Origin: JACRCT01 sp049841135
GTDB taxonomy: Bacteria; Myxococcota; Myxococcia; Myxococcales; UBA5297
Assembly (NCBI GenBank): GCA_049841135.1
Contig: JASGHK010000004.1
Coordinates: 2,108,001 to 2,172,000, forward strand
Length of the DNA stretch: 64,000 nt
Direction: 5' to 3'
In this document: positions 52,856-60,546 of the stretch, in pieces
How the letters are laid out: the number at the start of each line of letters is the position of its first letter
Position numbering within the stretch: the first letter of the stretch is position 1
Notes under the pieces: model-generated
Told to the model about the DNA's origin: nothing
Database searches by the model: none
Seen by the model: the letters and a program-made list of their open reading frames with translations, nothing else
Translations under genes and position numbers: made by a program

Positions 52856-53914
52856 ATGGTCTCCCAGAAGGTCACCGACGCTCCGGCGGTCCGCGACGAG
52901 GCGGACAAGGTCGCCGACATCCCGTTCGAGGCGCTGCAGGCCGAGGCCCCCGCGCTGCGCGAGCGGCTCAACCGCTTCCGCACCTCGCTGGGGCGCTTCT
53001 TCATCGACAAGCAGAACCTCATCGACCTGATGACCATCTCCGCGGTGGCGCAGGAGCCGCTGTTGCTGGTCGGGCCGCCCGGCACGGCCAAGACCGACCT
53101 CGTCATTCGCTTCCGCGAGGCGATGAAGGTGGGCGACGAGGAGTACTTCGAGTACATGCTGACGCGCTTCACCGAGCCGTCGGAAGTGCTCGGGCCCATC
53201 GACATCAACCTCTTGCGCCAGGGCCGCTACATCCGCCGCGAGCGCGGCAAGCTCCCCAGCGCACGCGTCGTCTTCCTCGACGAGATCTTCAAGAGCAACT
53301 CGGCCATCCTCAACTCGCTCCTGACCATCATCAACGAGCGCAAGTTCTACCAGGACGGCGTCCCGGTCCCGGTGCGGCTCAAGATTCTCTTCGCCGCCAC
53401 CAACGAGATCCCCGAGCACGCGGAGCTGGCCGCCCTCAAGGACCGCTTCTGCCTCAAGGCCGCCTGCCGCTCGGTCCAGGACAAGTACTTCGTCGAGCTC
53501 ATCGACTCCGGCCTCGAGGGCCAGACCAACAAGGACCTGCACCGCAAGCCCTGGGCCGAGGGCCACGCCACGCTCGCCGACTTCCTCAAGGCCCACCGCT
53601 ACCTGACCTTCCTGTTCGGCAAGAAGGACGTGGGCCCGGACGGCAAGGAGCAGCGCGACCGCGACGTCTACTTCCGCGACGACCTGCTGCGCGAGCTGCG
53701 CCGCCTGCTCAAGACGCTCGTCCGCGAGGACAAGATCTTCGTGTCCGACCGCAAGGTCATCAAGCTCTACCGCCTGCTGCGCACCCGCGCCTGGGTCATG
53801 CACGGCGGCGCAGTGGAGCGGCAGGACCTGCAGCTGCTCTCGTACCTGGGCGAGACGCGCGAGGAGATCGACCTCTTGGAGGAGAAAGTGCCCAAGCTCT
53901 TGGGCGTGGATTAG
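52856..53914 (+). CDS. MoxR-family AAA+ ATPase
   Basis: ATG 52856 (MVSQKVTDAPAV) is chosen because the upstream frame is repeat C. The product has 352 residues. Motifs are LLLVGPPGTAKTDLVIRF (Walker A, about 75), MLTRFTEPSEVLGPIDI (MoxR-specific strand-helix), VVFLDEIFKSNSAILNSLLTIINERKF (Walker B and following helix) and ILFAATNEIPEHAELAALKDRF (sensor 1 and arginine finger). The lid carries an insert with a long charged helix (RDDLLRELRRLLKTLVRED). MoxR ATPases act as chaperones on metal-cofactor or vWA-containing partners. Here the next gene encodes the candidate vWA-like partner. Confidence 0.95.
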   Translation: MVSQKVTDAPAVRDEADKVADIPFEALQAEAPALRERLNRFRTSLGRFFIDKQNLIDLMTISAVAQEPLLLVGPPGTAKTDLVIRFREAMKVGDEEYFEYMLTRFTEPSEVLGPIDINLLRQGRYIRRERGKLPSARVVFLDEIFKSNSAILNSLLTIINERKFYQDGVPVPVRLKILFAATNEIPEHAELAALKDRFCLKAACRSVQDKYFVELIDSGLEGQTNKDLHRKPWAEGHATLADFLKAHRYLTFLFGKKDVGPDGKEQRDRDVYFRDDLLRELRRLLKTLVREDKIFVSDRKVIKLYRLLRTRAWVMHGGAVERQDLQLLSYLGETREEIDLLEEKVPKLLGVD

Positions 53915-53926
53915 CCCGCAAAACGA

Positions 53927-53978
53927 CTGCCGGCGACTGAAGTCGCGCCTGACGTTGCGAAGCACGCCTGCGCGGGCT
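53927..53978 (+). repeat. Dispersed repeat B
   Basis: Third copy (CTGCCGGCGACTGAAGTCGC, then GCCTGACGTT and CACGCCTGCGCGGGCT) in the short gap after MoxR. With the copies at 48957-49103 it brackets the 49171-53914 gene block. Confidence 0.8.
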
Positions 53979-53991
53979 GGGTTGGAGGACG

Positions 53992-55437
53992 GTGAGCCGA
54001 GAACTGCGAGATCGCACCGCCGCCGAGGACTGGCTGGGCGCAGGCCTGTGCTTGATGCGCCTGTGCGCGCCCTCGCCGACCGCGCTGGAGACGGTGGCCC
54101 CCTGGGTCGTCTCCGCCCACTCCGAGCTCGACACCTTGCCTCCGCCGGGCGTCGTCGCCGACTTCGGCCACGTGCTCGCCGGGTCCGCGGTCGAGATCAG
54201 CGCTCAGCGCACCTCGGGCGACTCCGAGCTGCGCAACGCCCTGCGGCTCTACGAGGACCAGGTGCTGGGCCGGCTCGGGGCGGACCCGCGCCTGGACGCC
54301 GCCTGCGACGCCGTGGCCCGCCTGCCCGCCGACCTCAAACGCGAGGCGGTGGTGGTGCTCCTGGGCAACGTCCTCTCGCGGCTCCGGTACGACGCCGGCG
54401 TCTCCTTCAACTTGGGCATCTCGCGCTCGCTCACCGACCGCGCCGCGGCCGAGGTCCTGGAGCGCGGCTTCGCCAGCCTGCACCAGCCGGGCGAGGTCGT
54501 CGAAGCCCTGACCGAGGGCTACGAGCAGCTCGCGCGCAAGGCCCGCCACGCCGGCAGCCTGCTGACCGACGCCGACGTCTTCACCCTCGAAAACCTCGCG
54601 GTGCTGCGCACCGCCAACCAGCGCCTGGCGCTGCAGCAGGTGGCCGAGGCCGCCGAGGAGCTGGAGCGCACCCTGCCTCGCCGCGCCCGCCGCAGCCTGC
54701 GCGCCGGCCGGCGCACCGCCACGCAGATCGAGGACGAGGACAAGTACCCCATCGGCGGCTTCTCCTCGATGTCCACCTCCGGGGCCATCGAGAACCTCGT
54801 CACCTCCGAGCTCATCTACATGGACGACGAGACGGCCGAGGGCGAGGTCGACCTGTTCGACATGCGGTACGTGGAAGGCGAGCTGCTCTACTACACGCGC
54901 GACGAGAGCGTCTTCCTGCGCAACCGGCACGTCATCACCTTCGCGCTCCTGCCGGAGCTGGCGCAGGCCCGCTTCAAGGACAAGGGCGCCAAGAGCCAGC
55001 GGCTGGTGCTGGCGCTGGGCCTGGTGCTCTGCCTGGTGCGCCGGCTCTCGGAGTGGCTCAACGAAGAGGGGCTGCTCTTCCGCGTCGCCTTCGTCGGCAG
55101 CGAGACCGCCCTCGCCCCGGAGCGCGAGCTGGCCGCGCTGATGCTGCGCGAGTGGATTGAGAAGGGCACCGCGCAGATCGCCGTGGTCCCCGACCTTCCC
55201 GCCGTGATGGCCGACGCCTTCGCCCGCTCGCGCATCGCCGAGAGCGACGTGGTGGTCATGGGCAGCGCCAACGCCAAGGCCGAGGTCCACCCGCGCGTCC
55301 AGGTCCTCCACGCCGACTTCTCGCGCCCCAACCCGCAGCTCACCGGCCGCGGCCTCCTCGAGGTCTCCGAGTCCGCGGGCTTCGAGTGGGACGCCTGGAC
55401 GAGCGTGCTCAAGGCCCTGGCCGACCGCCTGGTGTGA
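53992..55437 (+). CDS. MoxR-partner protein, candidate degenerate vWA domain
   Basis: Starts at GTG 53992 after GGAGG. The product has 481 residues. The first 240 residues are helical (GLCLMRLCAPSPTALETVAPW, then ADVFTLENLAVLRTANQRLALQQVAEAAEELERTLPRRARR). Residues about 270-480 look like an alpha/beta fold with strand-helix alternation (HVITFALLPELAQARFKDKG, LVLALGLVLCLVRRLSEWLNEEGLLFRVAFVGSE, IAVVPDLPAVMADAFA, DVVVMGSANAKAEV), as in vWA domains. A clean DxSxS metal site is not visible; YTRDESVF is the nearest segment. By position (directly after MoxR) it should be the vWA partner of the ternary system. Confidence 0.6.
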   Translation: MSRELRDRTAAEDWLGAGLCLMRLCAPSPTALETVAPWVVSAHSELDTLPPPGVVADFGHVLAGSAVEISAQRTSGDSELRNALRLYEDQVLGRLGADPRLDAACDAVARLPADLKREAVVVLLGNVLSRLRYDAGVSFNLGISRSLTDRAAAEVLERGFASLHQPGEVVEALTEGYEQLARKARHAGSLLTDADVFTLENLAVLRTANQRLALQQVAEAAEELERTLPRRARRSLRAGRRTATQIEDEDKYPIGGFSSMSTSGAIENLVTSELIYMDDETAEGEVDLFDMRYVEGELLYYTRDESVFLRNRHVITFALLPELAQARFKDKGAKSQRLVLALGLVLCLVRRLSEWLNEEGLLFRVAFVGSETALAPERELAALMLREWIEKGTAQIAVVPDLPAVMADAFARSRIAESDVVVMGSANAKAEVHPRVQVLHADFSRPNPQLTGRGLLEVSESAGFEWDAWTSVLKALADRLV

Positions 55438-55452
55438 CCGCTGAGCCGCCTT

Positions 55453-56595
55453 ATGCCCAACCCTTCCGGCGTGCGCTTCATCGTCATCGGCAATCCCGAG
55501 AACCGCCGGGTCGGGCTGTTCCAGGCCGCCCTCGCAGCGCAGGGCCAACCTGCCGCCGAGGTCGTCTCCTGGCTCGACGTCGCCCGGCACTTCGAGAAGC
55601 TCGAGGCGCTCTCCCCTGAGCCGGCGGTGGTGCGCATCGACTCCGCCGGCGAGGACTTCGAGGTCGACCGCGAGCTCCTCAAGGCTGGCCACGAGGACGC
55701 GCTCCAGTCCGGAGCCACGACCATCGAGCCGGCGAAGATCGACGCGCTCACCTACGACCGCGGCCTCATCCTCTGCCCTCGGCAACAGCACTTCGGCTTC
55801 CTGAAGATGCTCGGCCGCCTGGAGGCGCTCTTCGCCCGGCGGCCGGCCTGGAAGGTCCTTAGCCCGCCCAAGTGCATCGCCACGCTCTTCGACAAGCGCG
55901 AGACCTCGCGCCTCTACCAGTCGCTGGGCGTGCCCGTGCCGCCCAGGCTCGAGCCGGTCGCCAGCCTCGAAGATCTCAATCAGCGGATGGACGAGGCCGA
56001 CTGCCGGAGCGCCTTCATCAAGATGTCCGCCAGCTCGTCGGCCTCGTGCCTCGCCATCTACCTGCGGCGGCCACGCGGCGACTTCCTGATGACCACCATC
56101 GAGGCGACGCGCACCGGTTGGTACAACTCGCTCAAGGTCCGGCGCATCGACCACCCTCGCCTGCTCTCGGAGGTCGTGGGCTTCCTGCTGCGCGAGGGCT
56201 CGCAGATCGAAGAGGAGGTCCCCAAGGCGCGCCTGGACGGTGCATTCTTCGACTGCCGCGTGGTGGTCGTCGCCGGTGAGCCCGCGTTTCTGGTCGTGCG
56301 CCAGAACAAGCACCCCATCACCAACCTCCACCTGCTCGGCTGGCGCGGCGAGCGCGCCTCGCTGGACCGCGACGTGCCGCCGGAGCTGTTCGCGGCGGCG
56401 ATGCAGAGCTGCAAGACGGTCTGGAAGGCGCACGGCTGCCTGCACGTCGGTGTCGACGTGATGTTCGAGCATGGCTACACCGGGCACCGGGTCATCGAGG
56501 CCAACGCCTTCGGCGATCTCTTGCCGAACCTCACGCGAGACGGGCTGTCGGTCTACGAGTGGGAGATTCGCGAAGTTTTGAAGGCGCAGGGATAG
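55453..56595 (+). CDS. STM4014-family ATP-grasp-like protein
   Basis: Product of 380 residues. The N-terminus (VRFIVIGNPENRRVGLFQAALAAQGQP) is the STM4014 start. An ATP-grasp-like part follows: KVLSPPKCIATLFDKRETSRLYQSLGVPVPP, CRSAFIKMSASSSASCLAIY, RLDGAFFDCRVVVVAGEPAFLVVRQNKHPITNLHLLG, and CLHVGVDVMFEHGYTGHRVIEANAFGDLLPN. RimK-like ligases have the same layout, so an amide-bond-forming or peptide-modifying ligase is possible. It starts 15 bases after the vWA-like gene and converges on its partners STM4011-4013, which are on the other strand. Confidence 0.85.
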   Translation: MPNPSGVRFIVIGNPENRRVGLFQAALAAQGQPAAEVVSWLDVARHFEKLEALSPEPAVVRIDSAGEDFEVDRELLKAGHEDALQSGATTIEPAKIDALTYDRGLILCPRQQHFGFLKMLGRLEALFARRPAWKVLSPPKCIATLFDKRETSRLYQSLGVPVPPRLEPVASLEDLNQRMDEADCRSAFIKMSASSSASCLAIYLRRPRGDFLMTTIEATRTGWYNSLKVRRIDHPRLLSEVVGFLLREGSQIEEEVPKARLDGAFFDCRVVVVAGEPAFLVVRQNKHPITNLHLLGWRGERASLDRDVPPELFAAAMQSCKTVWKAHGCLHVGVDVMFEHGYTGHRVIEANAFGDLLPNLTRDGLSVYEWEIREVLKAQG

Positions 56596-56600
56596 CGCGG

Positions 56601-57494
56601 CTAATCCAGGCGGACCGGCCAGCGCTTCGGGATCCGCTCCAGGATCCCTTCGCCGTAGACCTCGGCGAGCCCCAGCGAGTCCAGGTGCACGTAGCCGATG
56701 TGGCAGCCGCAGGTCTGCGCCGGGCACGGCCGCTCGACCAGCGCCTTCTCGATGCCTGGCTCGTAGAGGTTGCCGAGCCGCTCCCCGACGAAGGGACAGC
56801 GCCGCACGCATCCGTCCCCGTCGACGGTGACCACCGACGTCCCCGTGCGGCACGAATGGCCCAGGCTAGGGTGCTCGACGAGGTTCGTCCGGAACTGCGG
56901 ATCGATGGACTCGAAGAACGCCACGTCCTCGGCCGTGTACTGCTCCGCCGGATGCTCGCGCTTGGGGCCCCAGGGGTTCTTCACTGCGTTGATCCAAAGG
57001 TAGACCTCCGGAGGCAGCGCTCGGCGCATCTGGGCGGCCTCGTCGCGCAGCCTTCGGAAGCCGACCATGCCGACGCTGATCTTCGCTCCGTGCCGCCAAA
57101 CCGCACCGACCTTCTCCAGGAACTGCGCCTGCTCCGCCCAGTCCGGGTGGTAGGTCGCCCAGAGCGCCGCCTTCGTCACGTCGGCGCGCGCCAGCCACTC
57201 CACGGGCCCCGAGAGGTTCGTCTGCGCGACGACCTTGGAGACCTGCGGCAACCGGGTCAGCTCGGCGAAGGCTTCCTGGTACCACGGGCGGATGAGCGCC
57301 TCGCCCCACGGGATGAAGAAGACGCGCAACCGGTCCTGGGCCGGCCTCTTGCGAGCCCAGTCCACGAAGAGCCGGAGCGCGGCCTGGTCCGCCTCCAGGT
57401 CCTGCTTGCTCGCCGCATGCTTGGAGAACGGGCAGTACTCGCAGCCGTAGTCGCAGCTCTCGAGCGGCCCGCGGTAGAGGAGCGTCAGTTCCAT
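56601..57494 (-). CDS. STM4011-family radical SAM protein
   Basis: Product of 297 residues. The radical SAM motif is CDYGCEYCPF (Cx3Cx2C) near residue 14, just after the start LTLLYRGPLES that marks the family. GFRRLRDEAAQMRRALPPEVYLWINAVK and NLVEHPSLGHSCRTG follow, with C-terminal cysteine clusters (GCVRRCPF, CPAQTCGCHIGYVH) that would bind an auxiliary Fe-S cluster in SPASM style. The start codon directly follows the STM4012 stop, so the two are cotranscribed and coupled. The substrate is unknown; peptide or small-molecule modification is the common role for such pairs. Confidence 0.92.
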   Translation of the reverse strand: MELTLLYRGPLESCDYGCEYCPFSKHAASKQDLEADQAALRLFVDWARKRPAQDRLRVFFIPWGEALIRPWYQEAFAELTRLPQVSKVVAQTNLSGPVEWLARADVTKAALWATYHPDWAEQAQFLEKVGAVWRHGAKISVGMVGFRRLRDEAAQMRRALPPEVYLWINAVKNPWGPKREHPAEQYTAEDVAFFESIDPQFRTNLVEHPSLGHSCRTGTSVVTVDGDGCVRRCPFVGERLGNLYEPGIEKALVERPCPAQTCGCHIGYVHLDSLGLAEVYGEGILERIPKRWPVRLD

Positions 57495-58823
57495 TCAGCG
57501 CAGCTCGTAACCGGCCATGCGCTCCTTTACCCGCGCGGAGCACATCCACGGGCCGATGGCGTCCGAGCGCTCGACGCCCTTCGCCGTCAGCCGGATCCGC
57601 CGGCCTTCGCGCACGCCCCAGCCGGCCTCGAACAGCTCGCCCAGCTGAGGCAGGTCCTCCAGCACCTCGGTGCCGAAGCGGCGGGCGTAGTCGTCCTGGT
57701 CGATGCCGTCGGCCAGCAGCGAGAGGATGGCGTAGCGGCGCCGCCTGTCCTCGTCGTCGAGCCAGATGCCGTGCCGCGCCGCCGCGAACTCCACCTCCGG
57801 CGTCGAGACGTAGCGCTCGATGATCTGCCGGACACCCTCCTGCCCGATGGCGTACGGCGTCGCGTAGTGCAGGCCCTCGGTGTACGAGCGCGCTCCGGTG
57901 CCGAGGCCGATCATCCCGTCTTCCTGGCAGCGATAAACCGGTGCGGGCGTCTCGGCCGCGGACGCGAGGCGGAACATGCGCATCGAGATCTGGCGATAGC
58001 CCTTCGCGACGAGGAAGTCGCGCCCGGCGCGGTAAAGCTCGAGCCGCACGTCGTCCCAGTGGCGGGTGGACTTGCCCAGGCTCGTCAGCGGCCGGACGTA
58101 GAGCGGGTAGAGATAGATCTCCTCGGGCGCGAAGCGCAGCGTCTCTTCCAGCGACGCCCGGAAGCTCGCCTCGTCCTGCCCCGGCAACCCGTAGATGAGG
58201 TCGATGTTGAGCGTCGGGAAGCCCTGCTCGCGGATGCGCTCGATGGCCTGCTTGGCTTCGTCGGCCTTCTGCGGCCGGTAGACGGCTCCGACCTCGCCGT
58301 CGAGGAAGCTCTGCACTCCGATGCTGATGCGGCTGATGCCCCGCCGGCGCAGCAGCGAGAGCTTCTCGCGGTCCGCCGTCGCCGGAGAAACCTCCACGGA
58401 GCCGGGGATCGCCGGCAGGTTTGCGCCCATCGTGCGCTCGGCGAGGTCGAGCAGGCGCTCGAGCTGCGCGAATCCGAGGAAGGTTGGAGTCCCGCCACCG
58501 ATGGCGAAGCGCGCGAAGCCGGCCTTCCCTCCGAGCGCCGCGCGGACGACCTTGGCCTGCCGCTCCATCGCCGCGACGTAGCCGTCGACCAGCTCGGCCT
58601 TGGGGCGCGCAGTGGAGAACAGGTTGCAGTAGCCGCAGCGCGCCTCACAGAACGGCACGTGAAGGTAGAGCGAGAGCGCGTCCTGCTTCTCCTTCTCCCA
58701 GAGCGAGGCGAGCGGCACTGGCGGGTCGAGCGGCCGGTAGGAGGTCTTGTGCGGGTACGAGTAGAGGTAGGCGCCGTACGGCGTCTCCTCCAGCGGGCGG
58801 GCAGCGGTGTCATTCGTCGTCAC
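57495..58823 (-). CDS. STM4012-family radical SAM protein (HemN-like fold)
   Basis: GTG 58823 (TTNDTAARPLEETPYGAYLYSYPHKTSYRPL) is chosen because the longer frame upstream is repeat-derived. The product has 442 residues. The cluster motif is YLHVPFCEARCGYCNLF (Cx3Cx2C). The HemN-like core has FAIGGGTPTFLGFAQLERLL, RISIGVQSFLDGEVGAVYRPQKADEA, and NIDLIYGLPGQDEASFRASLEETL. The C-terminus (GIWLDDEDRRRRYAILSLLADGIDQDDYARRF) is the HemN-type helical domain. Despite the fold it is not expected to make heme, because it travels with STM4011, 4013 and 4014. Confidence 0.93.
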   Translation of the reverse strand: MTTNDTAARPLEETPYGAYLYSYPHKTSYRPLDPPVPLASLWEKEKQDALSLYLHVPFCEARCGYCNLFSTARPKAELVDGYVAAMERQAKVVRAALGGKAGFARFAIGGGTPTFLGFAQLERLLDLAERTMGANLPAIPGSVEVSPATADREKLSLLRRRGISRISIGVQSFLDGEVGAVYRPQKADEAKQAIERIREQGFPTLNIDLIYGLPGQDEASFRASLEETLRFAPEEIYLYPLYVRPLTSLGKSTRHWDDVRLELYRAGRDFLVAKGYRQISMRMFRLASAAETPAPVYRCQEDGMIGLGTGARSYTEGLHYATPYAIGQEGVRQIIERYVSTPEVEFAAARHGIWLDDEDRRRRYAILSLLADGIDQDDYARRFGTEVLEDLPQLGELFEAGWGVREGRRIRLTAKGVERSDAIGPWMCSARVKERMAGYELR

Positions 58824-58956
58824 GGGCGGGGATGGTCGAAGGTTTCGGCAGCGCGAGCAAGACTTCCGTTCGGAGGGGGCGAAGCGCCGAACGGAATATG
58901 GGGCGGGCGGGACGCCCGCAACCACAGGGCCTTCCGCCCCCATCACATGGAGAGTC

Positions 58957-59023
58957 GGCCCTCCCCCTGCCAACTGCGGGAGGGAGTTCGCTGGTTGCTT
59001 TCGCCTTCCTGGTCGGAGCTCTT
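58957..59023 (-). repeat. Dispersed intergenic repeat A
   Basis: Minus-strand copy: AAGAGCTCCGACCAGGAAGG head, GAAAGCAACCAGCGAAC middle, and TCCCTCCCGCAGTTGGCAGG tail. It lies in the 247-bp gap between STM4013 and STM4012, where its hairpin may lower read-through. Confidence 0.78.
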
Positions 59024-59040
59024 CTGCCACCACGCGCCGC

Positions 59041-59061
59041 CCCCTCGACAAGCTCGGGGTG
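59041..59061 (+). repeat. Dispersed repeat C
   Basis: CCCTCGACAAGCTCGGGG core just downstream of the STM4013 stop. Other copies are at 20105 and 52811. Confidence 0.7.
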
Positions 59062-59070
59062 TCGGCTCCG

Positions 59071-59865
59071 TTAGGGGCAAAACTCGGCGTAGGGCACGGT
59101 CCAGACGACCGGGTGGGCAATCCGGTGACCGTGGAAGCCGTCCTCGCCATAGGCCTCGCCGTGATCGCTGCAGAGGATGCAGAAGGTCGGGCCGCGCGCC
59201 TTCAAGGCCTCGAACAGCGGCGGCAGGCTGCGGTCCACGTACTCGAGCGCCGCCGCGTGCGAGGCGAGCGAGTCCTCGGTCGCGCCGGGGAGGTAGAAGC
59301 GATTGGGCTGGTGGATGGCCGAGAGGTTGATGAACAGGAAGACGCGCCGGCCCGGCTCCTGGCCGTCGAGGATGCTGCGCGCGAGCGCCACCTGGTTCTC
59401 AGTCGACTTGAGGTCGGTGACGCCCAGCGCTGGGCTCCAGTGGCTCTCGTCGAAGTAGCCGGGGAGGACGTTGCCCAGCGGGTTCTGCTTGTTGAAGAAG
59501 CCGACGCCCCCGATGCAGACGGTGCGGTAGCCGCGACCGCGCAGTCCGGTGACGATGTCGGGCGCGTCGAAGACGCAGGTCTGGGCCCCGGTGGTCTCGC
59601 TTCCCTGGAAGCGCACGGCAAAGGGCCGCGAGTGCCTTCCCGGAGTCGCCGGGGTCGGCAGGAAGCCCGCGAAGAAGGCCTGGTGGGAGGCGAGCGTGAA
59701 GCTTCCCGGTGCGTGGCGCTTCTCCCAACCCGACGGCGGCAGCAGCTTCGCAAGGTTCGGTGTCCGCCCGGTCGCCAGGCACTCGGCCGCCACGTCGTAG
59801 CGCAGGCAGTCGAAGACCAGCAGCAGGATGTCGTGGGCGCCCACGATGGCGTTCATGTCCCTCAT
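59071..59865 (-). CDS. STM4013/SEN3800-family hydrolase (sulfatase/alkaline-phosphatase fold)
   Basis: ATG 59865 overlaps the HAD stop (ATGA); the product has 264 residues. Alkaline-phosphatase-superfamily metal motifs are LLLVFDCLRYDVAAE at the start (the paired Asp) and ILCSDHGEAYGEDGFHGHRIAHP near the end (Asp-His and His). GSFTLASHQAFFAGFLPTP holds the usual nucleophile region. It has no signal peptide, so it acts in the cytoplasm. The family always travels with STM4011/4012 radical SAM proteins and is presumed to process the same unknown substrate. Confidence 0.92.
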   Translation of the reverse strand: MRDMNAIVGAHDILLLVFDCLRYDVAAECLATGRTPNLAKLLPPSGWEKRHAPGSFTLASHQAFFAGFLPTPATPGRHSRPFAVRFQGSETTGAQTCVFDAPDIVTGLRGRGYRTVCIGGVGFFNKQNPLGNVLPGYFDESHWSPALGVTDLKSTENQVALARSILDGQEPGRRVFLFINLSAIHQPNRFYLPGATEDSLASHAAALEYVDRSLPPLFEALKARGPTFCILCSDHGEAYGEDGFHGHRIAHPVVWTVPYAEFCP

Positions 59866-60527
59866 CCGTGCAGCTCCTCGAAGCTCTCCAGCTCGGAGAC
59901 GTGGCGGACCGTCCACTCGGGCGAGGTGGCCTCGAGGGACCAGGTCCTGCCGCGCGAGACCCAACAGGTGCGAAGGCCGGCGCCGTGGGCACCCTGGATG
60001 TCGCGGACCGGATCGTCGCCGACGAAGAGCACCTCGGACGGGTCTTCGATGCCCATCTGTCCCAGTGCGTGCCGGAACGCCGCCGAGTCAGGCTTCTCCA
60101 GACCGATCTCCTCGGAGATGAAGGTGGTCAGGTGCTCGAGCTGCGCGGCAGCGAGCTTGGCGCGTTGGGTCCGACGCGAGCCGTTGGTGAGGATGGCGAC
60201 CGGCATCCGTGCGCAGAGGCGATCGAGCAGCGCGCGCACGGGCGACTCCAGCTGCACGTTGGCTGCCAGGCCGGTCGTGAACTCGTGCCAGAAAATGGCG
60301 GGGCTCTCGGACAGCCCTGGGAACTCCGCGAGGACATCGCGGCAGAACTGAGCGCGGTCGTTGTAGCCGTGAGCGTCGAGATCGAGGAAGCGGGCGAGCG
60401 TCTGCTCGCGCTGGTCGGCCACGAAAAGGTCAGTGCGCCGCGCGAGGACCGAGCGGAACCAGCGTTCGCTGGCCGCGTCGCGGTCGAGGAGCGTGCCATC
60501 AAGGTCGAAGAGGACGGCGCGGATCAC
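59862..60527 (-). CDS. HAD-family phosphatase
   Basis: Haloacid-dehalogenase-type hydrolase of 221 residues. Motif I is VLFDLDGTLLDRDAA (Asp nucleophile near residue 8). Motif II is VAILTNGSRRTQRAK. Motif III/IV is GLEKPDSAAFRHALGQMG, then VLFVGDDPVRDIQGAHGAGLRTCWVSRG. The cap (SERWFRSVLARRTDLFVADQREQTLARFLDLD) is the helical C1 type, as in phosphoglycolate phosphatase-like enzymes. Its stop overlaps the STM4013 start, which ties it to that pathway. The substrate is unknown. Confidence 0.95.
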   Translation of the reverse strand: MIRAVLFDLDGTLLDRDAASERWFRSVLARRTDLFVADQREQTLARFLDLDAHGYNDRAQFCRDVLAEFPGLSESPAIFWHEFTTGLAANVQLESPVRALLDRLCARMPVAILTNGSRRTQRAKLAAAQLEHLTTFISEEIGLEKPDSAAFRHALGQMGIEDPSEVLFVGDDPVRDIQGAHGAGLRTCWVSRGRTWSLEATSPEWTVRHVSELESFEELHG

Positions 60528-60546
60528 GGCACAGAGTACCCTCCCC

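Noticed and set aside
53911..56853. 980-codon minus-strand frame
   Set aside because: Antisense to the vWA-like and STM4014 genes, both of which have clear family or fold features; composition is shadow-like.
57495..58823. Oxygen-independent coproporphyrinogen oxidase (hemN)
   Set aside because: The fold is HemN-like, but the STM4011/4013/4014 context and start sequence place it in the STM4012 family.
59071..59865. Exported sulfatase
   Set aside because: There is no signal peptide, and the gene belongs to the STM4013 family, whose neighbours are cytoplasmic radical SAM enzymes.
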